From: JBBATK01 sp044228285
GTDB lineage: Bacteria > Bacteroidota > Ignavibacteria > Kapaibacteriales > NICIL-2
Assembly (NCBI GenBank): GCA_044228285.1
Contig: JBGAVD010000002.1
Coordinates: forward strand, 310,001 to 374,000
Direction: 5' to 3'
Length of the DNA: 64,000 nt
Part shown: piece after piece, positions 36,178 to 45,924 of the stretch
Position numbering within the stretch: position 1 is the stretch's first letter
How the letters are laid out: every line of letters begins with the position of its first letter
Notes under the pieces: model-generated
What the model saw: only the letters and a program-made list of their open reading frames with translations
Told to the model about the DNA's origin: nothing
Databases searched by the model: none
Program-made: the position numbers and the translations under genes

Positions 36178-39003
36178 ATGAGTTTTCGAGACATGAATAC
36201 AACTGGAAGATGGGGAACCCTATCTCGCCGAGTCGTACACTCCTTCTCCAAGCGCATGCTTGTTTTAGCAGTGGCTTCCGCGTTGATACCGATCAGCTTC
36301 GCAGTCTATTACATGCACGACAAGAATCATGAGATTGCATCGCGAAGTACAACGAAGTTTGTGACGAACTTTACGGCGACACTAGCGTCTGATATTGGAC
36401 TTGCTCTAGGAGACGGTGATTATGATCGACTACAGTTGGCAGCCACTCAGTTTAAGTCTGATTCGAATTTTGTGTTCCTAGAATTGACAGATGAGTCTGG
36501 GGCAATTCTCTTCGAGCATAATCCCAATGGGGTTGTACTTCTGAAACGCTCCACGATGGATAGTTTGATAGTGAGCGAACGCTATGTAGAGCAGGAGCTT
36601 AATATTTGGTATCGAGACGCCATGCTCGGCCATTTGGTTGTTCGCTATTCTCTTGAATCCGAGAACGCAAGTCTTGATGCGTTACTCCTACAAACGGTTC
36701 TTTTCTCAGCACTGATTCTACTCGCGACCTCTGCATTATTCTGGTGGAGCCTTCAACGAAACTCGCAGTTGATTCTGCGCATTCGTGAGAAGGTGACACA
36801 AGTAACCTCTGGCGATCTGGGCGTTTCTCTCTCAACCCCGCTAAAGAATGAGATCGGTGACCTTGCACGGGCATTCAATAGGATGGTCGAGCAGATGCGT
36901 AGTTTGCAAGATGCCTCTGAAAAGGAAATGGAACGTGCTGAAGAGGAAGCTCGAAGAGCTGAACTATCTGCAGAACATGCACAGCAAAGCGCTCGAATTG
37001 CCGATGAAGCTAACAAGGCTAAATCTGAGTTCTTAGCAAATATGAGTCATGAGATTCGAACTCCTCTCAATGGCGTTATTGGATTCTCTGACATTCTCCG
37101 CAAAACTTCCCTGGATGAAACGCAGATGAAGTATGTGACCACGGTTCACAACTCAGCGAACAATCTGCTCTCTATCATCAACAACATCCTCGACTTCTCG
37201 AAAATTGAAGCGAACAAACTCGAACTTTCTGAGGATCGCGTAGACCTTTATGAGCTGTGTATGCAGGTCATTGATATTGTGAGCTACCAGATTCAAGTAA
37301 AGAAGCTTGAAATCTTACTCAACATCGCTGCTGATACACCACGATATATCTGGGCTGATGAACTGCGCTTGAAGCAGATTCTCATCAACCTCTTGGGCAA
37401 TGCGAGCAAGTTCACAGAGGTGGGCGAGATAGAGTTGGCTGTCAGTGTTGATGACATCCATGACCTCTCACGCAAAACGTTTCACTTTTCCGTGCGCGAT
37501 ACAGGCATTGGTATTGAAGAGCAGAATCAGAAGAAGATCTTTGATGCTTTCTCGCAAGAAGACTCATCGACAACGAAGAAGTATGGAGGTACGGGTTTAG
37601 GACTGGCTATCTCCAATAGGCTTATTCAACTCATGGGCAGTACGCTGCAACTGAAGAGTAAAGTCAATGAAGGCAGTGTCTTCTTCTTTGCTATAGACTT
37701 TGAGTGCTTTGAGGAAGAAGCTCCGGTGTCAGACTCGCTGCGACATTTCAAGCGCATTCTAGTCATTGATGATAACGCCAGCAACTTATCACTCGTTCAG
37801 AACTCCCTTCGTCTCCATAACATTGATTCCAGCATCGCTACAAGTGCTATGGATGGAATTGCTTTGCTCCTCGGCGATAACGTATATGATGCACTTATCA
37901 TTGACTATCAGATGCCAGAGATGGATGGCTTGGAAGCAATACGGCGCATTCGCCATAAACTGAAACTGTCGAATGATGAGCTTCCGATATTGCTTCTGCA
38001 TAGTTCAGCCAACCATGAACATGTATCAGAGGAATGTATAAAGCTCGACGTACAACACAGTCTGAGTAAGCCAATTACGAAGGCTCAGTTGCTTCTAGCA
38101 TTGGAACGGCTTCATGAGCCAAAGCAGACGAGATTGGTCCTGCACCCTGATGTCGAACTTCAACCTCAGAGCTCTCTGGGTTCAACGTCAGCGCGTATTC
38201 TTATAGCTGAAGACCAGCCGGTAAACATGGTCTTGCTCTCAACCATCATTCGGAACCTTCTGCCAAAAGCCGTGATCATAGAATCAGTTAATGGTGTTGA
38301 TGCCGTGCAAGCGTATGCCATGCAGCACATTGATTTTGTCTTCATGGATATTCAAATGCCTCAGATGAACGGATACGAGGCTGCAAGAGCCATTCGAGCA
38401 GAGGAAAAGCGTCGGAGTATGTCTGCAACGACTATTGTTGCTCTCACGGCAAGTGCCGTTAGTGGCGAACGCGAACGCTGTCTTGATGCGGGAATGAACG
38501 ACTACATCACCAAACCAATCACTATGGATGTGGTCGCCAATGTGCTCTCAAAATGGTTAGAGCTTCAGTCCTCGCTGTCTGCAACGCCGTCTCAAACACT
38601 AGAGGCGACATCGCCTCAAAACGCTGTCGTAACAGAGGGAATTGTTCAACACTTCGACAAGGCTGACTTCATTCAACGTCTAGGAGAGAATGCCGCATCG
38701 ATGCTCTCACAATCTATACCTGCGATTTTAAAGTTCCTCGATGAAGATTACGCAAGACTTGTTGAGTTGTCAACTCAGCAGAATATTGAAGGCATGGTAG
38801 CGGTTGCCCACAAACTCAAAGGAGCAGCGCTATCTATGAGTCTCCCGGTCTTAGCCAGTATCTGTAGAACACTAGAACAACAAGAGAACTACTGCGAGCC
38901 CGTTATGAATGAGCTCTTGCGAGCTCTTGAAGGGGAGATTCATGCTGTGAAAATCTGTCTGAACACAGTGCACGACAAGAGTCCCCATACCTTGACTGTC
39001 TAA
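36127..39003 (+). CDS. Hybrid sensor histidine kinase with two receivers and Hpt
   Basis: A 958-residue multi-step phosphorelay protein, built like BarA. ATG 36178 (MSFRDMN) is an equally possible start. A first membrane helix (about residues 40-62) and a second (about 190-212) enclose a ~125-residue periplasmic sensor. Then come HAMP (about 213-262), a coiled coil, HisKA with phospho-acceptor His 308 (NMSHEIRTPLNG) and HATPase_c with DTGIGIE and GGTGLGLAIS. Receiver 1 has Asp 593 (LIIDYQMPEMDG), receiver 2 has Asp 741 (VFMDIQMPQMNG) and the C-terminal Hpt domain has His 895 (AHKLKGAAL). Receiver 1 is intact around its Asp, but its Lys region reads SLSKPI. No DNA-binding domain is present, so phosphate must pass to a separate regulator that is not in this window. 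Confidence 0.94.
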   Translation: MVDILKDTVVQSLEVREMSFRDMNTTGRWGTLSRRVVHSFSKRMLVLAVASALIPISFAVYYMHDKNHEIASRSTTKFVTNFTATLASDIGLALGDGDYDRLQLAATQFKSDSNFVFLELTDESGAILFEHNPNGVVLLKRSTMDSLIVSERYVEQELNIWYRDAMLGHLVVRYSLESENASLDALLLQTVLFSALILLATSALFWWSLQRNSQLILRIREKVTQVTSGDLGVSLSTPLKNEIGDLARAFNRMVEQMRSLQDASEKEMERAEEEARRAELSAEHAQQSARIADEANKAKSEFLANMSHEIRTPLNGVIGFSDILRKTSLDETQMKYVTTVHNSANNLLSIINNILDFSKIEANKLELSEDRVDLYELCMQVIDIVSYQIQVKKLEILLNIAADTPRYIWADELRLKQILINLLGNASKFTEVGEIELAVSVDDIHDLSRKTFHFSVRDTGIGIEEQNQKKIFDAFSQEDSSTTKKYGGTGLGLAISNRLIQLMGSTLQLKSKVNEGSVFFFAIDFECFEEEAPVSDSLRHFKRILVIDDNASNLSLVQNSLRLHNIDSSIATSAMDGIALLLGDNVYDALIIDYQMPEMDGLEAIRRIRHKLKLSNDELPILLLHSSANHEHVSEECIKLDVQHSLSKPITKAQLLLALERLHEPKQTRLVLHPDVELQPQSSLGSTSARILIAEDQPVNMVLLSTIIRNLLPKAVIIESVNGVDAVQAYAMQHIDFVFMDIQMPQMNGYEAARAIRAEEKRRSMSATTIVALTASAVSGERERCLDAGMNDYITKPITMDVVANVLSKWLELQSSLSATPSQTLEATSPQNAVVTEGIVQHFDKADFIQRLGENAASMLSQSIPAILKFLDEDYARLVELSTQQNIEGMVAVAHKLKGAALSMSLPVLASICRTLEQQENYCEPVMNELLRALEGEIHAVKICLNTVHDKSPHTLTV

Positions 39004-39276
39004 ACACAGAACGCGAACTTCTGGATTCTCTTCGGGAGATTTTTCTTACTCGCGCGGCTGCGCCGCAGCGTCTCTCACTCCCTCCAACTCTATCTCTGTT
39101 GTATGCTTGCTAGCAGGCTAAAGCGACTGCGAAGCAGGCGCATGGTCATACGTATCTATGATTTTAGATTCTATCGTTGAACGAATACTACGGCGCTACG
39201 TAGTTTTGTGCCATGATGTAACTCATTGTTTTATGGTAAACAGTATTACTATCGCTCACTACTGCACTCTTTGTTC
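39004..39276. other. Gap with GC-rich inverted repeat
   Basis: About 270 bases. Near 39052-39071 a GC-rich inverted repeat (gcggc/gccgc) occurs soon after the hybrid-kinase stop, without a T-run. Nothing else is recognised. Confidence 0.4.
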
Positions 39277-41403
39277 ATGAGACATACCTGGCTCTTCATT
39301 TTCGCTCTCAGCATCGGTCCCTTTCAGCTCACTGCTCAAGTCCCAGCAACTGTTCCTGCTCAAGTACCTGCTCAAGTTTCCGCTCAGGTCACTGATCCGT
39401 ATGCGTGGCTGGAGGAGATTAATGGAACTCGCGCAATGGAATTTGTGAAGAAGCAGAATGCTAGAACTATTGACATGCTGTCGCAGCGGGAGGACTATCA
39501 ACGTATCTACAAGCGCAGTCTTGAGATTTATACCTCACAAGACCGCATCACTTTTCCAACGATTTATGGAAAGTACTGTTATAACTTCTGGCAAGACAAA
39601 GAGCACGCACGCGGCATATGGCGACGAGCTTCGAAGGAAAGTTACATGAGTGGCAAGCCGGAGTGGCGGACTTTGATTGACGTGGATGCGTTGAGTAAGA
39701 AGGATTCCATACCTTGGGTGTTCAAGTCGGCGCATGGCTTGTATCCAGGATATGATCGCTTCCTGATTTCTCTTTCAAAAGGTGGCGGTGATGCGGTAGT
39801 GATACGCGAGTTCGATGCAGTGAAGGTTGAGTTTGATACACTAGGATTTAATCTCCCAGAGTCCAAGGGCAATGTGTACTATCTCGATGCAAACACTTTG
39901 TTGGTCGCGATGGATTTTGGCGAGGGTAGCATGACTACATCGGGACTACCTCGACAACTCAAACTCTGGTCGCGAGGTACTGACATCAGCCAAGCGAAGA
40001 AGATCTTTGAGGGTGAGACAACCGATGTACGTGTTGTGGGATGGGTTCTTCGAGACGATGAGCATGCATATACCATGGCACTCCGCTCCATTGGCATGGG
40101 CAGATCTGCAAACTTTGTCTGGCATAACAACGCTCTCCAACCACTCTTGATTCCTGAAGATGCGCAGGTACATACCCTAATCCAGAATCAGTTTGTACTA
40201 GGTCTGCATTCCGATTGGTCGATCCAAGGAACGTTGTATAAGAAGGGCGACCTGATTTCGCTCGACTTTGCCTCTCTGTTGGACGGCAAACTTGATGCAT
40301 ATCTCGTCTATCGTCCTAGCGATCGCTCAAGTATACTCGGCGTTTCTAATACTCGTACCGCACTCTTGTTAGAACTCATGACCAACGTTCGAAGTGAACT
40401 GCATCTTGCTCGCTTCGTGAACAAGAAGTGGTCGCTAGAGAAAGTACCAGCACCAGAGTATGGAACTATCTCTGTTGTTGATATAGAAGAGGGAACAGAC
40501 CGTTACTTCTTTAGCTTCACCAATTTCCTTGAGCCAACTACTCTGTATCGTGCCGATGCTGAGAAGAACAGTGTTGAACGCTTTCAGTCGCTACCCGCCT
40601 CTTTCGATGCCAGCAACTACAGAGTACAACAATTTGAAGCGACCTCGAAGGACGGAACAAAGATTCCATACTTTGTTGTAGGCTCTAAGACCATGCAACT
40701 CAACGGCAAGAATCCAACCTTGCTCAGTGCCTATGGTGGTTTTGGTGTGTCGTCAAAGCCTGCATACTCAAGCACAGCAGGCTGTGCATGGATGGAATAT
40801 GGCGGTGTGTATGTTCTGGCGAATATTCGAGGTGGTGGAGAGTTTGGTCCAGCCTGGCACCAAGCTGCTAAGCGAGAAAAACGTCAAAACGGATTTGATG
40901 ATTTCCACGCTGTGGCCCAAGATCTGATTGCAAGAAAGATAACATCACCTGAGCATCTGGGAATCATGGGTGGCAGCAATGGTGGATTGCTTGTTGGCGT
41001 GGCGTACACGCAGCGACCTGATCTCTACAATGCCGTCATCTGTCAAGTGCCATTGCTCGATATGCAACGCTACACCAAGCTTCTCGCTGGAGCAAGCTGG
41101 ATAGCGGAGTACGGTGATCCCGACAAGGCGGAGGATTGGGAGTTCATTCGCAAGTATTCTCCGTATCAAAACCTCTTACCGGATAAACACTATCCTGAAG
41201 TGTTCTTTAGCACCTCAACTCGTGATGATCGTGTACATCCTGCGCATGCACGGAAGATGGCAGCGAAGATGCTAGATATGGGCTATCCTGTGTACTACTA
41301 TGAGAATACTGAGGGTGGACACGCCGCTAGTGCAACAGCTGAACAACGAGCAAGAGCTGTAGCGCTACACTTTAGTTATCTGATCAAGAAACTGAAGGAC
41401 TAG
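39277..41403 (+). CDS. Prolyl oligopeptidase family serine protease (S9A)
   Basis: ATG 39277 begins a signal peptide (MRHTWLFIFALSIGPFQLTA), so I prefer it to ATG 39226. A short four-residue repeat follows (VPATVPAQVPAQVSAQ), then DPYAWLEE, the standard S9A opening. Residues about 90-430 form the seven-blade propeller and about 440-708 the alpha/beta hydrolase. The triad is visible: Ser 567 in GGSNGG, Asp 651 in RDDRVHP and His 682 in EGGHAAS. These enzymes cut short peptides after proline; the signal peptide places this one in the periplasm. At 708 residues it has the usual size. It is monocistronic and convergent with the TPR-LuxR gene. Confidence 0.95.
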   Translation: MRHTWLFIFALSIGPFQLTAQVPATVPAQVPAQVSAQVTDPYAWLEEINGTRAMEFVKKQNARTIDMLSQREDYQRIYKRSLEIYTSQDRITFPTIYGKYCYNFWQDKEHARGIWRRASKESYMSGKPEWRTLIDVDALSKKDSIPWVFKSAHGLYPGYDRFLISLSKGGGDAVVIREFDAVKVEFDTLGFNLPESKGNVYYLDANTLLVAMDFGEGSMTTSGLPRQLKLWSRGTDISQAKKIFEGETTDVRVVGWVLRDDEHAYTMALRSIGMGRSANFVWHNNALQPLLIPEDAQVHTLIQNQFVLGLHSDWSIQGTLYKKGDLISLDFASLLDGKLDAYLVYRPSDRSSILGVSNTRTALLLELMTNVRSELHLARFVNKKWSLEKVPAPEYGTISVVDIEEGTDRYFFSFTNFLEPTTLYRADAEKNSVERFQSLPASFDASNYRVQQFEATSKDGTKIPYFVVGSKTMQLNGKNPTLLSAYGGFGVSSKPAYSSTAGCAWMEYGGVYVLANIRGGGEFGPAWHQAAKREKRQNGFDDFHAVAQDLIARKITSPEHLGIMGGSNGGLLVGVAYTQRPDLYNAVICQVPLLDMQRYTKLLAGASWIAEYGDPDKAEDWEFIRKYSPYQNLLPDKHYPEVFFSTSTRDDRVHPAHARKMAAKMLDMGYPVYYYENTEGGHAASATAEQRARAVALHFSYLIKKLKD

Positions 41404-41540
41404 TCTATAGTGCTTGTCTGTTACTCCTCACTCCAATCGCGTATGCCTTGCTTGTTGCGAAACATGCTGAAAGAGCTTGCAGTGCATGTGTCTCCGCGGA
41501 GGAGCATCATTGTTATAGAAATGCAGCGGTCATGATAATG

Positions 41541-43250
41541 TTAGAGCCGTGACAAGTAGCTGTAGAGATTATCGTCTTTCTCTAGCTTGAGCTTTTTTCG
41601 AATGGCATAGCGGTGTGTTTCCACCGTGCGGGCAGAGCACCACATGATATTTGCGATATCTTTACTTTTCAGATTGAGGCGCATGAGTAAGCACACCTTC
41701 ATCTCTACTTGAGTTAGTGAAGAGTGGTGACGTGCCAGAGTAGCTTGAAACTCCGGATCTACACTTTGCAACTGTTGCTGTAGGGCTTCCCACTGTTGCT
41801 TACCAGAGTGTTTGAGCGATTCAATCTCGTGGATCATGCGTTCGCAGCTCTGCTTGCGATCTGTGTCGTGCGAAGCCGAGAGGGTCTTAATCTGTTGATA
41901 GAGCTTTTCAATGACTTCGTTCTTCTGGGAGAGAGCCATGATGGTGGCAGCCAGTTCAGCACGCTTCTCTTTGAGTTCATGTTCGAGAGTCATACTCTTT
42001 ACTCTCAGTTCTTCCCGTTCTCGAGCAGCGCGTTCAACACCGAGCTTGTGCTTCTCTTGTTGCAAGCTCTGTTGCAGCTGCTCGTTCCGCACTTTCTCGC
42101 GCCATTGATGGTAGAGCTTATGATACTCGAGGGCAGCAGGGAAGTCTTGACGTTTTTCAGCGATCTCAGATAACATTGGATAGATAGCACTGTACTCCGG
42201 AGCACTTTCAAAATGCTCATGGAGATACAAGAGGCAACGCTGAAGCGCAGCTTCAGCTTGGTCAACATCACCCATTGCTATCAGCGTCCTCGCTGCATAG
42301 CGTTCTGCATAGGCATACACAGCCCGATCTCCGGCATTCGATGCCATTGTTGCTGCACGCGCAAAGCAACGAATAGCTTCTGGGTAGTTCTCTAGCTGAC
42401 AATGTAGATCGCCAAGACTTATAAACATGCGGCTAGTAGCATTGCCGCAGATCTCTGCCAATCGTAGTGACTCATTGTGGGCAGCAAGTGCTTGGTTATA
42501 CTTGTATGTGTTGCAGAGCAACACGCCTCGCGCCTGGTAGACAAACACGAGACCATGGAGATTGTCGATTGCACGGAAACATTCTTCAGACTTGTTGAGA
42601 AACTCCCAGCCTTGATCACGGTCGTCTAAGAGGATGAGCACAACTCCCAGTTCTAGATAGATAGAACCAATATCTAGACTCTCCAGTTCCAGTGCCAAAT
42701 TGAGAGCTCGAGAACAATACTGAAAGGCTCTGGCATAATCGCCAAGTTCGCGAGATACTTTGGCAAGACTAAACACGCATTCGAGGATAAGATGTGGCTG
42801 TTTCAGAGCCTCCGCGTGCTGCAGAGCTTCGAGAAGTGGTTCGGTTGCAGTAGATACTGAGCCTGTGTACTGGAGGAGTTGACCAAGGAGTAGAAAATAG
42901 CTAGCAGCTTTGCTACGCTCGGCACGAATATCGATGCGTGCTTCGAGCTTTTGTAAGATGCTAAGTGCTTCAACACGTTGTCCCAACAGCTTCAAGCACT
43001 GGGCCTCTAGAAGTACACTGTCGGCGTACAATGGTAAGTGCTCAGCTTCATCAGCCCACTCTGCGCACTTTTTAGCGTATTGCAAGACCTGCTCAAGAGA
43101 TGTGATGTCGAGCCTTTGGTGAATACGACTATTAGTTCTAACAATATCACGACACGATTGCAGCGCGATCAGCGTCTTTCGATAAGACTCCTTCGTATGA
43201 GAAAAACTACGGTGAAAGCCGGCTATAGTATCTTTCTGAGTATGTATCAT
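41541..43250 (-). CDS. TPR-repeat regulator with LuxR-type DNA-binding domain
   Basis: A 569-residue soluble protein. Residues about 40-390 consist of TPR repeats (for example LILECVFSLAKVSRELGDYARAF, RMFISLGDLHCQLENYPEAI). A long charged coiled coil spans about 390-480. The C-terminus (about 505-569) is a LuxR/GerE helix-turn-helix: LTQVEMKVCLLMRLNLKSKDIANIMWCSARTVETHRYAIRKKL. No membrane helix is present, unlike many Bacteroidota TPR-HTH proteins. It should bind DNA in response to an intracellular signal or partner sensed by the TPRs. It is divergent from the TonB-receptor gene, 272 bases away, so that operon is a plausible target. The last TPR and linker resemble those of the adenylate cyclase at 1270. 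Confidence 0.9.
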   Translation of the reverse strand: MIHTQKDTIAGFHRSFSHTKESYRKTLIALQSCRDIVRTNSRIHQRLDITSLEQVLQYAKKCAEWADEAEHLPLYADSVLLEAQCLKLLGQRVEALSILQKLEARIDIRAERSKAASYFLLLGQLLQYTGSVSTATEPLLEALQHAEALKQPHLILECVFSLAKVSRELGDYARAFQYCSRALNLALELESLDIGSIYLELGVVLILLDDRDQGWEFLNKSEECFRAIDNLHGLVFVYQARGVLLCNTYKYNQALAAHNESLRLAEICGNATSRMFISLGDLHCQLENYPEAIRCFARAATMASNAGDRAVYAYAERYAARTLIAMGDVDQAEAALQRCLLYLHEHFESAPEYSAIYPMLSEIAEKRQDFPAALEYHKLYHQWREKVRNEQLQQSLQQEKHKLGVERAAREREELRVKSMTLEHELKEKRAELAATIMALSQKNEVIEKLYQQIKTLSASHDTDRKQSCERMIHEIESLKHSGKQQWEALQQQLQSVDPEFQATLARHHSSLTQVEMKVCLLMRLNLKSKDIANIMWCSARTVETHRYAIRKKLKLEKDDNLYSYLSRL

Positions 43251-43522
43251 AGTCAGGGTCTACGCAGCACATTGCAGTGAAGAGGATCCGGCAAATCTAG
43301 GGAATTGCCGTTCAAGACAGCAGTGCAGCTTTGTCGTGAGCATGAGCAGCGCGCTCGATTGTTGTTAAAGCCAAGAAAGCGATCTGAATAAATTAAATCT
43401 GAGGCACTAAGTGCAATTAGTTCACTGCATATCTTTGAGCGCGAGCGGGCTTGAGCCCGCTTTTACATGTGTAGTCGTCGGTATATCGGACTTTTTACTC
43501 TACTCTGCACGAAGGATTTAGA
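43251..43522. promoter_or_regulatory. Divergent control region of TPR-LuxR regulator and TonB receptor
   Basis: 272 bases between two divergent genes. A hairpin gcgggc-ttga-gcccgc followed by TTTT (43445-43464) lies in plus orientation 59 bases ahead of the TonB-receptor start, in its probable leader. The receptor ATG is preceded by gaagga. Promoter boxes are not certain. Confidence 0.45.
43445..43464 (+). terminator. Terminator-like hairpin in the TonB-receptor leader
   Basis: Stem gcgggc/gcccgc, loop ttga, then TTTTA. No plus-strand gene ends upstream of it, since the neighbour is divergent. It may therefore act as an attenuator of the receptor transcript rather than ending another unit. 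Confidence 0.5.
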
Positions 43523-45910
43523 ATGTCTACATTTCGCATGCAGCTGGGCTGCAGGCTAGAACGGAATATGCTTCAAGCATTCGGTTGGCGAATCGCGTTG
43601 TGTGTTGTTATGCTGTTAAGCATGCGATCAGTTCCGCTTTATTCCCAAAGTGATAGTTGCAGTTTGACTCTATTCTTGCGCGATTCTGTTTCTGGAGAGA
43701 ATATCATTGGTGCGTCCGTAGCAGCCTATAGTGATAGTGCCATGACGAAGCTTGTGCGAGGAGCAGTGAGTAACAAGCAGGGCTTTGCAGTTTTGCCAAA
43801 GTTGCCATGCTCAACCCTGTTTTTGCGCGTACGATCATTGGGGTACACTGAACTTCGTCGGAAAGTTTCTGTGGTAACGACTCAACGTCTGAGCTTGTTC
43901 ATGCTTTCGCAAAGCGTTATGACGTCGGAAGTGGAAGTCAGTGCCGAGCGTCAGCAGTTTCAATCCACTTCCACCATCAGTACCATCACCGTGAACAGTG
44001 CAGCCGCGAAATCATTGCCGGCGCTGCTCGGTGAATCAGACGTGTTTCGTGTTGTGCAGATGCTGCCTGGAGTGAAGTCGCCATCTGAGCTTTCGAGTGG
44101 ACTCTATGTGCGAGGAGGTTCCCCGGATCAGAATCTCATCCTTCTTGATGGTGTGATCGTCTATAACACATCGCACCTCGGAGGCTTTCTCAGTACCTTC
44201 AACGGTGATGCATTGCGCGACATGAAGCTCATAAAGGGTGCTTTCCCGGCTGAGTATGGTGGACGACTTTCGAGCGTGCTGGATATCACCATGAAGGATG
44301 GTTCGCAAGAGAAGATTCAGGGTCAGGGCGCTTTGAGCATCATATCGTCACGCATCACAGTGGAAGGACCAATTACGAAAGATCTGACGTTCATGGTCTC
44401 TGGACGTCGAATGTACTTAGATCTCCTCCTCGGACTCGTTGTTTCCGCAGAAGATGAAGACGAAGTTCCAAACTACTATTTCTATGATCTCAACGCGAAG
44501 CTCACCTGGCGTGCGGGAGAGAATGATAAGTACATACTTGGTGGCTTTTTTGGTCGTGACGTGATAGCATCACCTTCAAAGACCGACTTTGGTTTCGACA
44601 TTCATTGGGGCAACACCACTGGAAGCTTACGATGGATTCACACGCTCAACTCCAATGCTCAAATCCACAGCACCTTGTTTTACACGTCGTACAACTTTTC
44701 TACAGAGTTATTCGATAAGTCACCGGGCAACACAACAAAGCCCTTTTATAGTCGTTCACAGATTCGCGATCTGGGTTTGAAGTCTGAACTCCAATGGTAC
44801 GGCATGGCAGACCACTCCGTGAAGATTGGTTTCGAATTCACTCAGCACAATTTCGCATCTGTTGTCACCGATAGCTTTAGTGTGGATGGTTTGATTCCAA
44901 CGAATATGGACATCAACGCCATTGATGCTTCTTTGTACCTGCAAGACGAGTGGAGTTTTGCAGATGCATGGCGATCTAACCTTGGTGTTCGACTTTATCA
45001 TTTTCAGAGCGGTTCCTATACCCGCGCTGAGCCTCGATTGCAGCTAGCCTACTTACTTAATGACGAACAGAAGATTACCGCCTCAGCTGCTCTTGCGCAT
45101 CAGTTTCTGCATCTGGTGGTTCGCAACGATATCAACTTGCCCACAGATCTGTGGTTCCCATCAACGAAGAATATTCTTCCGGAGCGAAGCAGTCAGTTTG
45201 TTCTTGGATACGAGCAGCTTTTTGGTGAGAACAAGGAGTTTAGTCTCCAAATTGAAGCATACTACAAGTACATGCAGAATCTGGTTGAATACAAGGACTC
45301 AGCTAGTTTCTCACTCTTTCAACCATTAGAGACGCAGTTCACAACGGGCACAGGAAAAGCCTATGGTGTGGAGCTCTTGTTGCAAAAGAAAGTTGGAAAG
45401 TGGAGTGGTTGGTTCGGCTATTGTTTGTCGTGGACCACGCGCAACTTTGCAGAGTTAAACCGTGGCAGAGAGTTTTCCGCCAGATATGATAGGCGACATG
45501 ATGTGAACCTGTGTTTGAACTACCGCATTCTTGAGGACTTTGATCTTGGTGTTGTCTTCACCCTTGGCAGCGGCTTTGCGTACACCATGCCCACAGGCAA
45601 CTACGCATTTAGTCCATTTGTTCGCAGCCAGTTCAGTTGGATGAATTCACAGTATGCGTACACCGACCGAAACGCGTATCGTCTGCCGATGTATCATCGA
45701 ATGGACATTTCACTGAATTACCATTGTCGTGTGTTTGGCTTAGCCTCTGTGGTCAACGTGTCCATCTACAACGTGTACAACCATTTGAATCCCTTTGCTC
45801 AGTACATCGACTATGAGTACGTACCTGGGCAGAATCGCTCGAAGCCCGTACTCAAGCAGATTACATTGTTTCCCATCATTCCTTCTGTGAGTTGGAACTA
45901 TCAATTCTAA
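43523..45910 (+). CDS. TonB-dependent outer-membrane receptor with carboxypeptidase-like N-domain
   Basis: A 795-residue receptor with gaagga eight bases before ATG 43523 and a signal peptide ending near VPLYSQ. Residues about 45-125 resemble the carboxypeptidase-regulatory (CarboxypepD_reg/CnaB-like) domain. The plug follows (about 170-285), with SDVFRVVQMLPGVKSPSELSSG, VRGGSPDQNLILLDG and AEYGGRLSSVLDI. The rest is the 22-strand barrel, ending in Phe (SVSWNYQF). TonB-dependent receptors import bulky nutrients using the proton motive force; the substrate is unknown. The stop is 15 bases from the next gene, a DUF4249-like lipoprotein, which is a common companion of such receptors in Bacteroidota. 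Confidence 0.94.
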   Translation: MSTFRMQLGCRLERNMLQAFGWRIALCVVMLLSMRSVPLYSQSDSCSLTLFLRDSVSGENIIGASVAAYSDSAMTKLVRGAVSNKQGFAVLPKLPCSTLFLRVRSLGYTELRRKVSVVTTQRLSLFMLSQSVMTSEVEVSAERQQFQSTSTISTITVNSAAAKSLPALLGESDVFRVVQMLPGVKSPSELSSGLYVRGGSPDQNLILLDGVIVYNTSHLGGFLSTFNGDALRDMKLIKGAFPAEYGGRLSSVLDITMKDGSQEKIQGQGALSIISSRITVEGPITKDLTFMVSGRRMYLDLLLGLVVSAEDEDEVPNYYFYDLNAKLTWRAGENDKYILGGFFGRDVIASPSKTDFGFDIHWGNTTGSLRWIHTLNSNAQIHSTLFYTSYNFSTELFDKSPGNTTKPFYSRSQIRDLGLKSELQWYGMADHSVKIGFEFTQHNFASVVTDSFSVDGLIPTNMDINAIDASLYLQDEWSFADAWRSNLGVRLYHFQSGSYTRAEPRLQLAYLLNDEQKITASAALAHQFLHLVVRNDINLPTDLWFPSTKNILPERSSQFVLGYEQLFGENKEFSLQIEAYYKYMQNLVEYKDSASFSLFQPLETQFTTGTGKAYGVELLLQKKVGKWSGWFGYCLSWTTRNFAELNRGREFSARYDRRHDVNLCLNYRILEDFDLGVVFTLGSGFAYTMPTGNYAFSPFVRSQFSWMNSQYAYTDRNAYRLPMYHRMDISLNYHCRVFGLASVVNVSIYNVYNHLNPFAQYIDYEYVPGQNRSKPVLKQITLFPIIPSVSWNYQF

Positions 45911-45924
45911 TACGACACACTGTT

